The notes below the pieces were generated by a model. The model did no database searches and was not told the DNA's origin. It saw nothing but the letters and a program-made list of their open reading frames with translations. A program made the position numbers and the translations under genes. From CADEED01 sp020442965 (GTDB taxonomy: Bacteria > Pseudomonadota > Gammaproteobacteria > Steroidobacterales > Steroidobacteraceae): DNA of 64,000 nucleotides. The stretch is taken from NCBI GenBank assembly GCA_041395525.1, contig JAWLAH010000007.1:62001-126000 (forward strand), in the 5' to 3' direction. Position 1 is the first letter of the stretch, and every line of letters starts with the position of its first letter. Below, piece by piece: positions 10,770 to 19,130 of this stretch.

Positions 10770-12284
10770 CTAATGTTCTACGTGCAGGCCGCGTGAGCCG
10801 GAGTCGTCAGCGCGTTTGCCATGGCGGCGGTCCCTTGACATCGCCTCGCGCACTTCATCGAGACGCGCCTGAAACCGGCGTCGCTGAACCTGGGTGAGGT
10901 TCGGCGCCGCGAGGGCGAGTTCGAGCTGCTGTGCGGACAGCGTGAGGTCGCCGCCGGCGATGTGGTATTCACTCATGTAGTAGTAAGCATCGCCGGTATC
11001 GCCAGCGGCACTCGCTGCCAATGCAGTGAGGCGGATCTGATCGGGTGTCGGTGGGACATTGTTGAACAGGTCGAGCAGCAAGGTGTGAGCGGCTTTCGGA
11101 TTACCAGTTTTCATCAACGCTTCCGCATACCGTACTGTCAAAGGTACGTTGCGCGGCGACACGGCGAGTGCGCTCTCGAAGGTTGCCATGGCGCTGCGCC
11201 GATCTCCCGCCGCGAGTTGCGACTGGCCCAGTGCCGCCTGAATGGCCGGCACCTGCGGAAATTGCGCGGCCAATTCAGTGAACTCAGTCGCGGCCGTATC
11301 CTTGTCGCCACTGCGCAGATTGGCGAGTGCCTGTCCATACCGTTCGGCCGGTGTCAGGGGCTGTGCTTTGCTCCGCATCTCGTAGTAGGGTCGAACATCC
11401 GCTCCCGATTCGCCGCCAATCACGCGCAGCCGTTCGCGCATCAGTGCATAGCTGGCGGACTCGGGCTGTACTGACACGTGCAGTTGCGCGGCACGCGCTC
11501 TTGCCTCGGCGATGCGATTGCTCGAGACAGGATGCGTTTGCAGGAACTCTGGAACACCTTGGGCAGCGAGTCCGTTGCGCCGGCCCATGGAATCGAACAG
11601 ATCGGCCATTGAATTGGGATCGAATCCTGCTGCGGCGAGGAATGACATGCCAACTCGGTCCGCCTCGTATTCATTCGCGCGCGTGAAGTTGATCTGACTC
11701 TGCAGGGCTGCGCCCTGGGAGATGGCTATTGCCCCCTGGACGGCATCCGCGCTGGCGCCGGTCGTGGCGCCGAGCAGAATGGCCGCAAGGATAGCGGCCG
11801 CTGATGCGATGCTCTGACGCCCTTGAGCCTTGACGCTGCGTGCAATGTGGCGCTGCGTTACGTGCGCGCTCTCGTGTGCCAGTACGCTGGCTAGTTGCGC
11901 TTCATTGTGAGTCGTTAGTACCAGGCCGGAGTTCACGCCGATGAAACCGCCCGGCAATGCAAACGCATTGATTGAATCGTCGCGCACGACGAAGAACTGA
12001 AAGCGCTGGCCGGAATCGCCGCTGGCCTGCGAGGCGATGCGCGAGCCGAGCGACTGAACATACTCGTTGACCTCGGGATCCTCGACTATCTTGCCCTCGG
12101 CGCGCAAGTTGCGTACCACCATGGCGCCCACCTGGTATTCCTCGCCCTGTGTCAGCACGGAATTCGCTGGGCTACCGATATCGGGCAGTTCGTTTGCGTT
12201 TTGCGCACGCGCCGACAGGGCCGCGACCAAACTGAGCAGCGCCACCAAAAACGCGAGCGGAAGAGGGGCCGTCGACTTGATCAG
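10770..12284 (-). CDS. Periplasmic M48 metalloprotease with TPR repeats (BepA/YfgC-like); start uncertain
   Basis: About 504 residues: signal peptide (IKSTAPLPLAFLVALLSLVAALSARA), M48 peptidase domain with zinc motif H137-E-S-A-H141 and the distal glutamate in NEYEADRVGMSF, then a TPR-rich C-terminal half. This layout matches BepA, which degrades or assists misassembled outer-membrane proteins such as LptD. No ATG lies in frame near the signal peptide. The best start is CTG just before IKSTA, after an ACAGGTG stretch. The open frame extends 95 codons upstream, into the 3' end of phoH, and is not protease-like. A terminal RGLHVEH tail has no counterpart I recognise. Confidence 0.87.
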   Translation of the reverse strand: MIKSTAPLPLAFLVALLSLVAALSARAQNANELPDIGSPANSVLTQGEEYQVGAMVVRNLRAEGKIVEDPEVNEYVQSLGSRIASQASGDSGQRFQFFVVRDDSINAFALPGGFIGVNSGLVLTTHNEAQLASVLAHESAHVTQRHIARSVKAQGRQSIASAAAILAAILLGATTGASADAVQGAIAISQGAALQSQINFTRANEYEADRVGMSFLAAAGFDPNSMADLFDSMGRRNGLAAQGVPEFLQTHPVSSNRIAEARARAAQLHVSVQPESASYALMRERLRVIGGESGADVRPYYEMRSKAQPLTPAERYGQALANLRSGDKDTAATEFTELAAQFPQVPAIQAALGQSQLAAGDRRSAMATFESALAVSPRNVPLTVRYAEALMKTGNPKAAHTLLLDLFNNVPPTPDQIRLTALAASAAGDTGDAYYYMSEYHIAGGDLTLSAQQLELALAAPNLTQVQRRRFQARLDEVREAMSRDRRHGKRADDSGSRGLHVEH

Positions 12285-12376
12285 GATGCACCTGTGCAGG
12301 AACGTGACTGAACCGTACAGTATATTGACATGCAAAGCGGGCGACGGTTCCCGCCCGGCGGTTACTTGTAGAAGGG

Positions 12377-13847
12377 CTAGAGGTTTTCCGACGCGTAGTC
12401 GGCGAGTCGTGAACGCTCGCCGCGTCGCAGGGTCATGTGCCCCGCATGTGGCCAGTTGACGAAGCGGTTGACCACGAAGGTGAGTCCGGAGGTGGTTTCG
12501 GTCAGGTAGGGTGTGTCGATCTGCGCGATGTTGCCGAGGCAGATCGCACTTTGGTGCCAGGGCCGGCACGGGTGACGAGCGCCTTCATCTGCTTCGGCGT
12601 CAGGTTCTGTGCCTCATCCAGAATCAGAAAGCGGTTCGGCAGGGTGCGGCCGCGCATGAGTTGAGCGAGCGAATCTTGATGCGATTACGCAGCAGGTCGT
12701 TAGTGGCGGCGCGGCCCCAGCTGCCACCCTCGGTATTCTTGTTGAGCACTTCGAGATTGTCCATCAAGGCGCCCATCCAGGCTCCATTTTTTTCTTCCTC
12801 GGTGCCCGGCAGAAAGCCAATATCCTGGCCGAGCGGGATCGTGACGCGCGTCATGATGATTTCGACGTAGCGGTTGGTATCGAGCGTCTGTGCGAGGCCC
12901 GCCGCCAGCGTCAGCAGAGTCTTGCCGGTTCCTGCAGGTCCCAGAATGGTCACGAAGTCGATCTGCGGATCGAGCAAGAGGTTGAGCGCAAAATTCTGCT
13001 CGCGATTGCGCGCATTGATGCCCCACACCATGTGTTTGCTACCGCGATAATCGCGTGCCAGTTCCAGCGTCGCCGTTCCTTGATCGAGCTTGCGAACCAC
13101 TGCTTCGATGCCATTGGCGCTGTCTTCGAAAACAAACTGGTTGAGTTGCAGCTCCCTGACGACGGGGCCCTTGATGGTATAGAACGTGCGCTCGGCCTCT
13201 TTCCAGGAGCGGATGTTCTTGCCGTGGTGATCCCAAAAGTCCGCAGCGAGCGCCTTGGTGCCGGTCGACAGAACATCCGCGTCTTCGATCGTCTTGTCGC
13301 TGTAGTAGTCCTCGGCGTGCACGCCGGCCACCGCCGCCTTGATACGCAGATTGATGTCTTTGGAAACCAGCGTGACGCGTGAGTCGGGATGCAACGCTTG
13401 CAGCGCGAGGCTCTGCCCGAGGATCAGGTTGTCGGTACCGTGTCCCGGTAGGTAGTCGGGCAGCGCGCTCGAGAGCTGGCGAGTCTGGAAAAACAGCCTG
13501 CCGGCGACGGGTTTGCGACTTCGCTCGCCTGCCGTCGGCAACTCCGAAGGCAACGGCAGGCCGCGATCGATCTCGTTCTTGGTCGCATCGCGCATCAAAT
13601 CGTCGAGAAAGCGGCTGACCTGCCGTGCATTGCGCGACGCTTCCGACAAGCCTTTCTTGTTCGCGTCCAGCTCTTCGAGAACGACCATCGGCAGGTAGAT
13701 GTCGTGCTCCTCGAAACGAAAGATGGCGGTCGGGTCGTGCAGCAGGACATTGGTATCGAGCACGAATAGACGGCCTCGCGGCGGCTTGCTGGCCGCCGAA
13801 GGTCGCCGCGCGGCAGGTGCGCCACGAGTTTTGGAGCGCGTGGCCAA
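12377..13847 (-). CDS. phoH: PIN-domain PhoH family ATPase, two frameshifts near the 3' end
   Basis: PhoH2-type protein: an N-terminal PIN ribonuclease domain (FVLDTNVLLHDPTAIFRFEEHD from residue 28) fused to a PhoH helicase-like ATPase with Walker A ILGPAGTGKTLL. The first frame reads 400 residues to IRSLNS, then a one-base loss at about 12660 moves the rest (MRGRTLPNRFLILDEAQNLTPKQMK, containing Walker B) into another frame. A second change near 12545 shifts the end (ICLGNIAQIDTPYLTETTSG) again, finishing at TAG. All C-terminal motifs are preserved across the shifts, which argues for sequencing error. Start is TTG, three bases after the bcp stop. RNA-related function is inferred from the family. 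Confidence 0.85.
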
Positions 13848-13850
13848 AGC

Positions 13851-14318
13851 CTAGAGAGCCTTGGCCGCCGTCAACACTTCGTCGGCGTGCCCGGGCACTT
13901 TGACCTTGCGCCATTCCTGCCGCAGAACACCTTCCCCGTCGATCAGGAAGGTGCTGCGTTCTATGCCCATCACTTTCTTGCCGTACATGTTCTTTTCTTT
14001 GATCACATCGAACAACTTGCACACCTTCTCGTCCACATCTGCCAAGAGTTGAAATGGCAGCTGTTCTTTGTCGCGAAAGCGTTGATGCGATGCCACGCTG
14101 TCGCGTGAGATGCCGATGATGTCGGTCCTGGCTTTGCGAAACGCGCTCTGCAGGTCACGGAAATTCTGGCTCTCGGTGGTGCAGCCGGGCGTCATGTCTC
14201 TGGGATAGAAGTACAACACCAGGTTGCGGCCGCGTGCGTCCGCCAGCCTGAATGTGGTGCCATCCGATTGGGTCGCGCTAAATGCGGGGAGTTTCTTGCC
14301 GACCGTGACCTTGTTCAT
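13851..14318 (-). CDS. bcp: Thioredoxin-dependent peroxiredoxin (Bcp/PrxQ)
   Basis: Peroxiredoxin of 155 residues that reduces peroxides using thioredoxin. The peroxidatic cysteine is C46 in YPRDMTPGCTTES. The resolving cysteine found five residues later in E. coli Bcp is absent here; the only other cysteine is C100 (EKVCKLF), which could serve as an alternative resolving residue or leave a one-Cys enzyme. Start is ATG, nine bases after the gcvR stop. It is in a minus-strand unit gcvR-bcp-phoH. Confidence 0.93.
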   Translation of the reverse strand: MNKVTVGKKLPAFSATQSDGTTFRLADARGRNLVLYFYPRDMTPGCTTESQNFRDLQSAFRKARTDIIGISRDSVASHQRFRDKEQLPFQLLADVDEKVCKLFDVIKEKNMYGKKVMGIERSTFLIDGEGVLRQEWRKVKVPGHADEVLTAAKAL

Positions 14319-14327
14319 GCTGTGCTC

Positions 14328-14858
14328 TCAAGCCTTGACCGGTTCGAGGATCGCGTCGAGGTTCATGCTGTCGCAAAACTCCATGAACTCCTCGCGCAGT
14401 TGTGAGATCTGAACGCGCTTCGGAACATTGGCGATCATTTGCACGGAGAACATCTGCGCGCCGGTGTGAGGTGCGGGATAGTTCCGCGTCGCGACTTCAG
14501 CGATATCGATGCCGCGCGCTGCAAAGAAACCGGATAATTCCGCGACCAGGCCACTCTGGTCGAGGCATACGACGTCAATTGAATACGGCACCATCTCCGT
14601 GCGGGGACCGCGAGGTTCGGTGCGTTTGATGTGCACTGAAAGGTCGGTATCGGCGGCGAGCTTCTGTAACTCGGTTTCGAGCTTCGCGAGCGAGTGCCAG
14701 TTGCCAGATACCAGCAGCAGCATCGCGAACTCACTACCGAGCGCGGTCATGCGGCTCTCGCTGATGCAGCCACTGCACTCGGCAACAATCTTGGTTAGGT
14801 CGTGGACCATGCCAGTGCGGTCGCTGCCGATGGCGGAAATGGCAATGTGTTGTTTCAT
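14328..14858 (-). CDS. gcvR: Glycine cleavage system regulator GcvR-like, tandem ACT domains
   Basis: Protein of 176 residues with two ACT domains: the first begins HIAISAIGSDRTGMVHDLTKIV, the second YSIDVVCLDQSGLVAELSGFF. This is the architecture of GcvR, which antagonises GcvA at glycine cleavage genes. Its placement directly upstream of bcp and divergent from dapA is the usual gammaproteobacterial order. I chose the second ATG (MKQHIAIS), because the 11 residues ahead of it are not family-like. Ligand glycine binding is inferred from family. Confidence 0.88.
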   Translation of the reverse strand: MKQHIAISAIGSDRTGMVHDLTKIVAECSGCISESRMTALGSEFAMLLLVSGNWHSLAKLETELQKLAADTDLSVHIKRTEPRGPRTEMVPYSIDVVCLDQSGLVAELSGFFAARGIDIAEVATRNYPAPHTGAQMFSVQMIANVPKRVQISQLREEFMEFCDSMNLDAILEPVKA

Positions 14859-14974
14859 CGGCGATGGATCAGCTTCGAGACTGGCCGCCAAGTGTACCTG
14901 TCGCGCGCCGTGCTTGCGAATAGCCGGTACCGCCCCGTACCATCCGTCCGCCTTCCCTAATCCTCAGGATACCC

Positions 14975-15860
14975 ATGTTTTGCGGCAGCCTGGTTGCCAT
15001 CGTGACGCCGATGCGAGGCGACGGCAGCATCGATTTCGACGCGTGGTCGCGGTTGATCGAGTTCCAACTCGCCAACGGTACTACCGGTATTGTCGTGGGT
15101 GGCACGACCGGCGAGTCTCCCACGTTGCTGGATGCCGAGTTGCGCCAACTGACGCTGCGTGCGCTCGATCAGGCCCGCGGCAAGGCGGTCATCGTCGCGG
15201 GTGCCGGCACTAACAGCACCGCCAGTTCGATCGAACGGGCGGAGTGGTTATCTGATCTGCAGGTGGATGCCTTGTTGGTCGTCACACCGGCCTACAACAG
15301 ACCGACACAAGAGGGACTCTTTCGACACTATGAGGCGGTTGCCAAGGCCGCTCGGGTACCGGTGATTCTCTATAATGTCCCGGGCCGGACGTCGGTCGAT
15401 CTGTTGCCGCAGACGGTGGAGCGCTTGTCGGCATTGCCTCGCATCGTCGCGCTGAAAGAAGCTGTTCCGGATATGCAGCGTGTTCGTCAGATCGTAGCGG
15501 CGTGTCCCGCAGAATTCGCCGTCTTGAGCGGCGACGATCTGACGGCGCGCGAAGCGATCGGTGCGGGTGCGGTCGGAGTGGTCTCGGTACGGCGACGTTG
15601 TCCCGCGTGCGATGGCGGATATGGTCCGGTGCGGCGCGTCAGGGCGACTGGCAAGCCGCTGCAGAGATCGATCGACAGGTCTCAATGCTCTGCACCATAA
15701 TTTGTTCGTTGAGGCGAACCCGATCCCCGTCAAATGGGCGCTCGCGAGAATGGGTATGATAGCACTGGCATGCGCCTGCCGCTGACCGAGCTGTCGGCCA
15801 GCTGGCACTCGGCCGTGTCCGAATCGTTGGCCGCCGCCGGCATCTTTCTTCGACTCATGA
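14975..15860 (+). pseudogene. dapA: 4-hydroxy-tetrahydrodipicolinate synthase DapA, C-terminal third broken by indels
   Basis: The first 200 residues are a clean DapA (FCGSLVAIVTPMRGDGSID, GGTTGESPTL, Schiff-base lysine in IVALKEAVPD). It condenses pyruvate with aspartate semialdehyde in lysine and peptidoglycan precursor synthesis. From about 15588 the expected sequence continues in changing frames: TATLS, then PRAMADMVRCGAS, DWQAAAEIDRQVSML, HHNLFVEANPIPVKWALARMGM and TGMRLPLTELSASWHSAV, implying at least five single-base indels within 180 bases. Residues between indels remain family-like. I suspect base-calling errors. If read literally, the product ends at 15700 after 241 residues with a wrong C-terminus. 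Confidence 0.85.
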
Positions 15861-15881
15861 CCTTCAATCAGGTCGCCGCAA

Positions 15882-16281
15882 ATGGTGAAATCCGTTGTTC
15901 GCTCTTGCTCCGCCTGGGTCTCGTACTGGTCGTTCTGGGCCTCACGGCATGCGGTACTTTCAAAGCGTCCTGCGCCAAGCCGGACGACTATGCGAACGCC
16001 GAATTGCCGCCGCTCACCGTTCCGAGCAGGCTGGATGCGCCCGATACGCGCGCGCGGCGCTCAAGATTCCGGAACTGGTCGACCCTGAGCGGCCGCGTGC
16101 GGCCGGAGACGATTGTATCGATCATCCGCCCGCGTTTGCTGAGTCTAAGCAGCCCGTCCTCAGGCCTGAACGAGTCGCCTTGTGCGGCTGCGCGAGCGGC
16201 GATGCACTGGTATCATTCAGCCGAAAATATTGTGCTCATTGCTCGCGACCTGTGCCGGTGTTTCCGAGATTGTCTTCCTAA
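15882..16281 (+). pseudogene. Short BamC/NlpB-like lipoprotein downstream of dapA, frameshifted
   Basis: A signal peptide with lipobox is visible in one frame (RLGLVLVVLGLTAC, then GTFKASCAKPDDYANAELPPL and VPSRLDAPDTR). The text then continues in another frame as AALKIPELVDPERPRAAGD. The probable start MVKSV lies in yet another frame, so at least two indels are needed. Lipoproteins of the BamC/NlpB type commonly follow dapA, and the phrase about L-VP-LDAPDTR is typical of the short xanthomonad version. Full-length BamC is far longer. Function in outer-membrane assembly is inferred only from position and family resemblance. Confidence 0.55.
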
Positions 16282-16305
16282 GTAATTATTTTATATGTTG
16301 TTTCC

Positions 16306-16391
16306 GGAGAGATGGCCGAGCGGTCGAGGCGCTTGATTGAGTCGGCAACATCGCAAGGTGTTCGTGGGTTCGAATCCCACTCTCTCCGCCA
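16306..16391 (+). tRNA. tRNA-Ser (anticodon arm aberrant; UGA likely)
   Basis: The acceptor stem GGAGAGA/TCTCTCC, discriminator G and encoded CCA are intact. So are the D arm (GCC...GGC), a long class II variable arm (AACATC-GCAA-GGTGTT, six pairs with a GNRA loop) and the T arm (GTGGG-TTCGAAT-CCCAC). Long variable arm and identity of ends point to serine. The anticodon arm (16332-16346) is only 15 bases and does not pair properly: the 3' side GTCGG lacks a matching 5' CCGAC. The loop contains TTGA, suggesting UGA as anticodon. One or two missing bases, as in the neighbouring dapA region, would explain it. Confidence 0.75.
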
Positions 16392-16404
16392 GTCTTGATC
16401 CGTA

Positions 16405-16512
16405 TTGGTTCCTTCGCGACGACCAACCGTGAATCCCGTCAGGCCCGGAAGGGAGCAGCGGCAGCGGCGATGTCGGGCGCCGAAGTTCGGCCGGTGCGGG
16501 CTGCCTCCTTAC
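16405..16512 (+). ncRNA. ffs: Signal recognition particle RNA, bacterial small type (4.5S)
   Basis: The invariant domain IV sequence GTCAGGCCCGGAAGGGAGCA is present at about 16438-16457, including the GGAA tetraloop hairpin and the internal loop bound by Ffh. Flanking bases on both sides pair into a long hairpin, as in 4.5S RNA. The RNA with Ffh targets nascent membrane proteins to the translocon. It sits between tRNA-Ser and dnaX, a usual gammaproteobacterial position. The ends are approximate. Confidence 0.9.
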
Positions 16513-16532
16513 CACGCTAGCAGCTTCGTTTC

Positions 16533-18110
16533 ATGAGTTACACCGCCCTCGCACGCACCTGGCGACCCCGCAACTTCGCCGAGATGGTTGGCCAGGAGCA
16601 CGTGCTGCGCGCGCTATCGAACGCGCTCGATAACGATCGTGTGCATCATGCATTTCTGTTCACGGGCACGCGCGGGGTGGGCAAGACCACGGTCGCGCGC
16701 ATTCTGGCGAAGAGTCTCAATTGTGAGCAAGGTGTAACCGCTACGCCGTGCGGCAAGTGCGCCGCCTGTCGCGAGATCGACGATGGGCGTTTCGTCGATC
16801 TGATCGAAGTGGACGCCGCGTCGCGCACCAAAGTGGACGACACGCGTGAATTGTTAGACAACGTGCAATACCTGCCAACCCGCGGACGCTACAAGGTCTA
16901 CCTGATCGACGAGGTGCATATGTTGTCGGGGCACTCGTTCAATGCGCTCCTGAAGACATTGGAAGAGCCGCCACCGCACGTCAAATTTCTGTTGGCAACG
17001 ACCGATCCCCACAAGCTACCGGTAACGGTTTTGTCGCGCTGCCTGCAGTTCAATTTGAAGCGCCTGTCAGTGCAGTTGATCAGCGGCCGCATGCAGCACA
17101 TCCTGGACGCCGAGAAGGTCGCATTCGAGCCGGCTGCTCTCAAACTGCTTGCGCAAGCCGCCGACGGTAGTCTGCGCGATGGTCTGTCGCTCCTCGATCA
17201 GTTGATCGCCTTTGGCGGTGGCAAGGTCGATACCGAAGCCGCTCGGGCAATGCTCGGCTCGATCGATCGCGAGCACGTCGCCAACATCGGGCGGGCACTG
17301 GCGGCGGGTGAAATGGCGGGCGTGCTGGCAGCGGCGCGTCAGTTGGAAGAATTCTCACCGGATTACGCGGCCGTGCTGAACGATCTGGCGTCGCTGCTGC
17401 AGCAGGTTGCCTTGCTGCAGGTGGTGCCGGGCACAGAAGTCGCAGACGATTTCGACCCCGAACTCATCGCGGCGATTGCGGGCGACCTCGATGCCGAGGA
17501 CGTGCAGCTCTACTATCAGATCGCGATCATGGGGCGACGCGATCTGGCGCTCGCGCCGAACCCACGCGCGGGGTTCGAGATGACTCTGATACGAATGCTC
17601 GCCTTTCGACCCGCCACCGGCGCGAGTACCGCGGCGCCTCCCGTTGCCGCACCCGTGGCGCAGCGCGGCGCGCCGAAACCCAGCGCGACCACGCGTGCGC
17701 GAGCAGCCAGTGCGCAAGTCCCTGCCGCGGATTCGAACTGGCCAGAAATCCTCGCGGCGCTCGATCTCAGTGGCGCCGCACGGCAGCTCGCCGCCAACTG
17801 CGCGCTGGTGGGTCGGCGCGAGAACGTGGTGGCGCTCTCGATCGATCCGCGCCACGCGGCCATGGCGACGCCTGCGCAGCGCGAGCGACTGATCGAGGCG
17901 CTCGGGAAATATTTCGGTAGCCCTGTCAAAGTCGAGTGGCGCGAGGATGCACCGAATATCGAAACGCCGGCACGAGCGCGTGAGCGCGAGGAAGCGGACC
18001 GCCTGGTCGAGGCGCGCCGGTCACTCGAGGGTGACCCGACCGTGCAGGCGCTGCAGCAGCGTTTCGGAGCGACGCTGCACCCCGAAACGGTACGTCCTGC
18101 CAAGCGCTAA
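16533..18110 (+). CDS. dnaX: DNA polymerase III tau/gamma subunit
   Basis: Clamp-loader ATPase of 525 residues. Walker A TGTRGVGKTTVARIL at about residues 43-57, four-cysteine zinc module CEQGVTATPCGKCAAC, Walker B YLIDEVHMLSGHSFNALLKTLEEPP and sensor LLATTDPHKLPVTVLSRC are all present. The C-terminal part holds an Ala/Pro-rich linker (about 370-400) and a tau-like domain. It is shorter than the 643-residue E. coli tau. I did not see a clear A-rich slippery site for a gamma product. The ATG lies shortly after the SRP RNA; ybaB and recR follow. Confidence 0.95.
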   Translation: MSYTALARTWRPRNFAEMVGQEHVLRALSNALDNDRVHHAFLFTGTRGVGKTTVARILAKSLNCEQGVTATPCGKCAACREIDDGRFVDLIEVDAASRTKVDDTRELLDNVQYLPTRGRYKVYLIDEVHMLSGHSFNALLKTLEEPPPHVKFLLATTDPHKLPVTVLSRCLQFNLKRLSVQLISGRMQHILDAEKVAFEPAALKLLAQAADGSLRDGLSLLDQLIAFGGGKVDTEAARAMLGSIDREHVANIGRALAAGEMAGVLAAARQLEEFSPDYAAVLNDLASLLQQVALLQVVPGTEVADDFDPELIAAIAGDLDAEDVQLYYQIAIMGRRDLALAPNPRAGFEMTLIRMLAFRPATGASTAAPPVAAPVAQRGAPKPSATTRARAASAQVPAADSNWPEILAALDLSGAARQLAANCALVGRRENVVALSIDPRHAAMATPAQRERLIEALGKYFGSPVKVEWREDAPNIETPARAREREEADRLVEARRSLEGDPTVQALQQRFGATLHPETVRPAKR

Positions 18111-18140
18111 CGGCTAACGATTAAACCGCAAGGAGAGAAG

Positions 18141-18455
18141 ATGCGAGGCAATATGATGAAGCAGGCCGCCGCGTTGCAGGCCAACATGCAAAAGGCGCAG
18201 GCGGAGATTGCGAATCTCGAGGTGACTGGCGAGTCCGGCGCAGGCATGGTCAAGGTGACCATGACGGGCAAGCATGAAGTGCGACGCGTGCAGATAGAAC
18301 CGCAGATCATCGGCGAAGATCGTGAAATGCTCGAAGACCTGATTGCGGCGGCCATTAATGACGCCGTGCACAAGGTGGAGACCGAGACGCAGGCGAAGAT
18401 GTCGGGTGTGATGTCTGGCATGCAGCTGCCCCCAGGATTCAAGCTGCCGTTTTGA
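18141..18455 (+). CDS. ybaB: Nucleoid-associated protein YbaB/EbfC
   Basis: Small YbaB/EbfC protein of 104 residues, which forms dimers that bind DNA. The family core MKQAAALQANMQKAQAEIAN and the GAGMVKVTMTGKHEVRRVQI strand region are present. The MQLPPGFKLPF ending is also family-typical. The ATG follows an AAGGAGAG ribosome site, and its stop overlaps the recR start (TGATG). The order dnaX-ybaB-recR is conserved widely. Confidence 0.95.
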   Translation: MRGNMMKQAAALQANMQKAQAEIANLEVTGESGAGMVKVTMTGKHEVRRVQIEPQIIGEDREMLEDLIAAAINDAVHKVETETQAKMSGVMSGMQLPPGFKLPF

Positions 18456-19054
18456 TGAAGCACGCGCCGGCGCTCGAACAGCTGATCGATGCCTTGCGTA
18501 CGCTGCCTGGCGTCGGACCCAAGAGCGCGCAACGGATGGCTTTTCATCTGTTGCAGGACGGCCGTGCCGGTGCGCGTGCGCTGGCCGACTCGCTCACCCA
18601 GGCGTTGCAGTTGGTGAATCGCTGCTCGCGGTGTCGGATGCTGACGCAGGGCGAACTCTGTTTCGTTTGTGCGAGCAAGCAGCGTGACGTGTCGCAGCTA
18701 TGCGTCGTGGAGTCACCGGCCGACTTCGTTGCGATTGAGCAATCCGGCAGCTTTCGGGGCCGGTATTTCGTCTTGATGGGGCATTTGTCGCCGCTCGATG
18801 GCATCGGGCCCGCGCAACTTGGCATACGCGAACTCGAAGCCATTCTGGCAGGCGGTGAGGTGACAGAGCTGATCCTGGCGACTAACTCCACCGTCGAGGG
18901 CGAAGCCACGGCCCACTATCTGAGCGAACTGGCGCAGCGACGCGCGGTTCGCTCGAGCCGCATCGCGCATGGCGTGCCGATGGGCGGGGAGCTCGAGTAC
19001 GTGGATGGTGGCACGCTGGCACGAGCGTTGGCGGGGCGCCAGACACTGACCTAG
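18455..19054 (+). CDS. recR: Recombination protein RecR
   Basis: RecR of 199 residues for RecFOR-type loading of RecA on gapped DNA. Seen: N-terminal helix-hairpin-helix (LRTLPGVGPKSAQRMAFHLL), four-cysteine zinc finger (CSRCRMLTQGELCFVC), and Toprim domain beginning LCVVESPADFVAIEQSG. The ATG overlaps the ybaB stop. A TTG one codon upstream is also possible but gives no better fit. Confidence 0.95.
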   Translation: MKHAPALEQLIDALRTLPGVGPKSAQRMAFHLLQDGRAGARALADSLTQALQLVNRCSRCRMLTQGELCFVCASKQRDVSQLCVVESPADFVAIEQSGSFRGRYFVLMGHLSPLDGIGPAQLGIRELEAILAGGEVTELILATNSTVEGEATAHYLSELAQRRAVRSSRIAHGVPMGGELEYVDGGTLARALAGRQTLT

Positions 19055-19088
19055 CAGAGCAACCGGATTTGCTTTCCGGCCTTTCGCT

Positions 19089-19120
19089 CGATAAGATAGT
19101 AACCACTTACTATCTTATCG
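19089..19120 (+). promoter_or_regulatory. Perfect 14-bp inverted repeat, probable TetR operator
   Basis: Arms CGATAAGATAGTAA and TTACTATCTTATCG are exact reverse complements separated by CCAC. The element is strongly AT-rich against a GC-rich background and sits 10 bases ahead of the TetR gene start. Long near-perfect palindromes directly upstream are typical operators of TetR autoregulators. It probably overlaps the promoter. No transcriptional terminator role is likely, as there is no T-run. Confidence 0.8.
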
Positions 19121-19130
19121 GGAAACGAGC

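Noticed and set aside
16291..16515. Minus-strand open frame of 74 residues containing the text VGFEPTNT and LNQAPRPLGHL.
   Set aside because: It is the antisense of the tRNA-Ser and SRP RNA genes, a well-known false protein.
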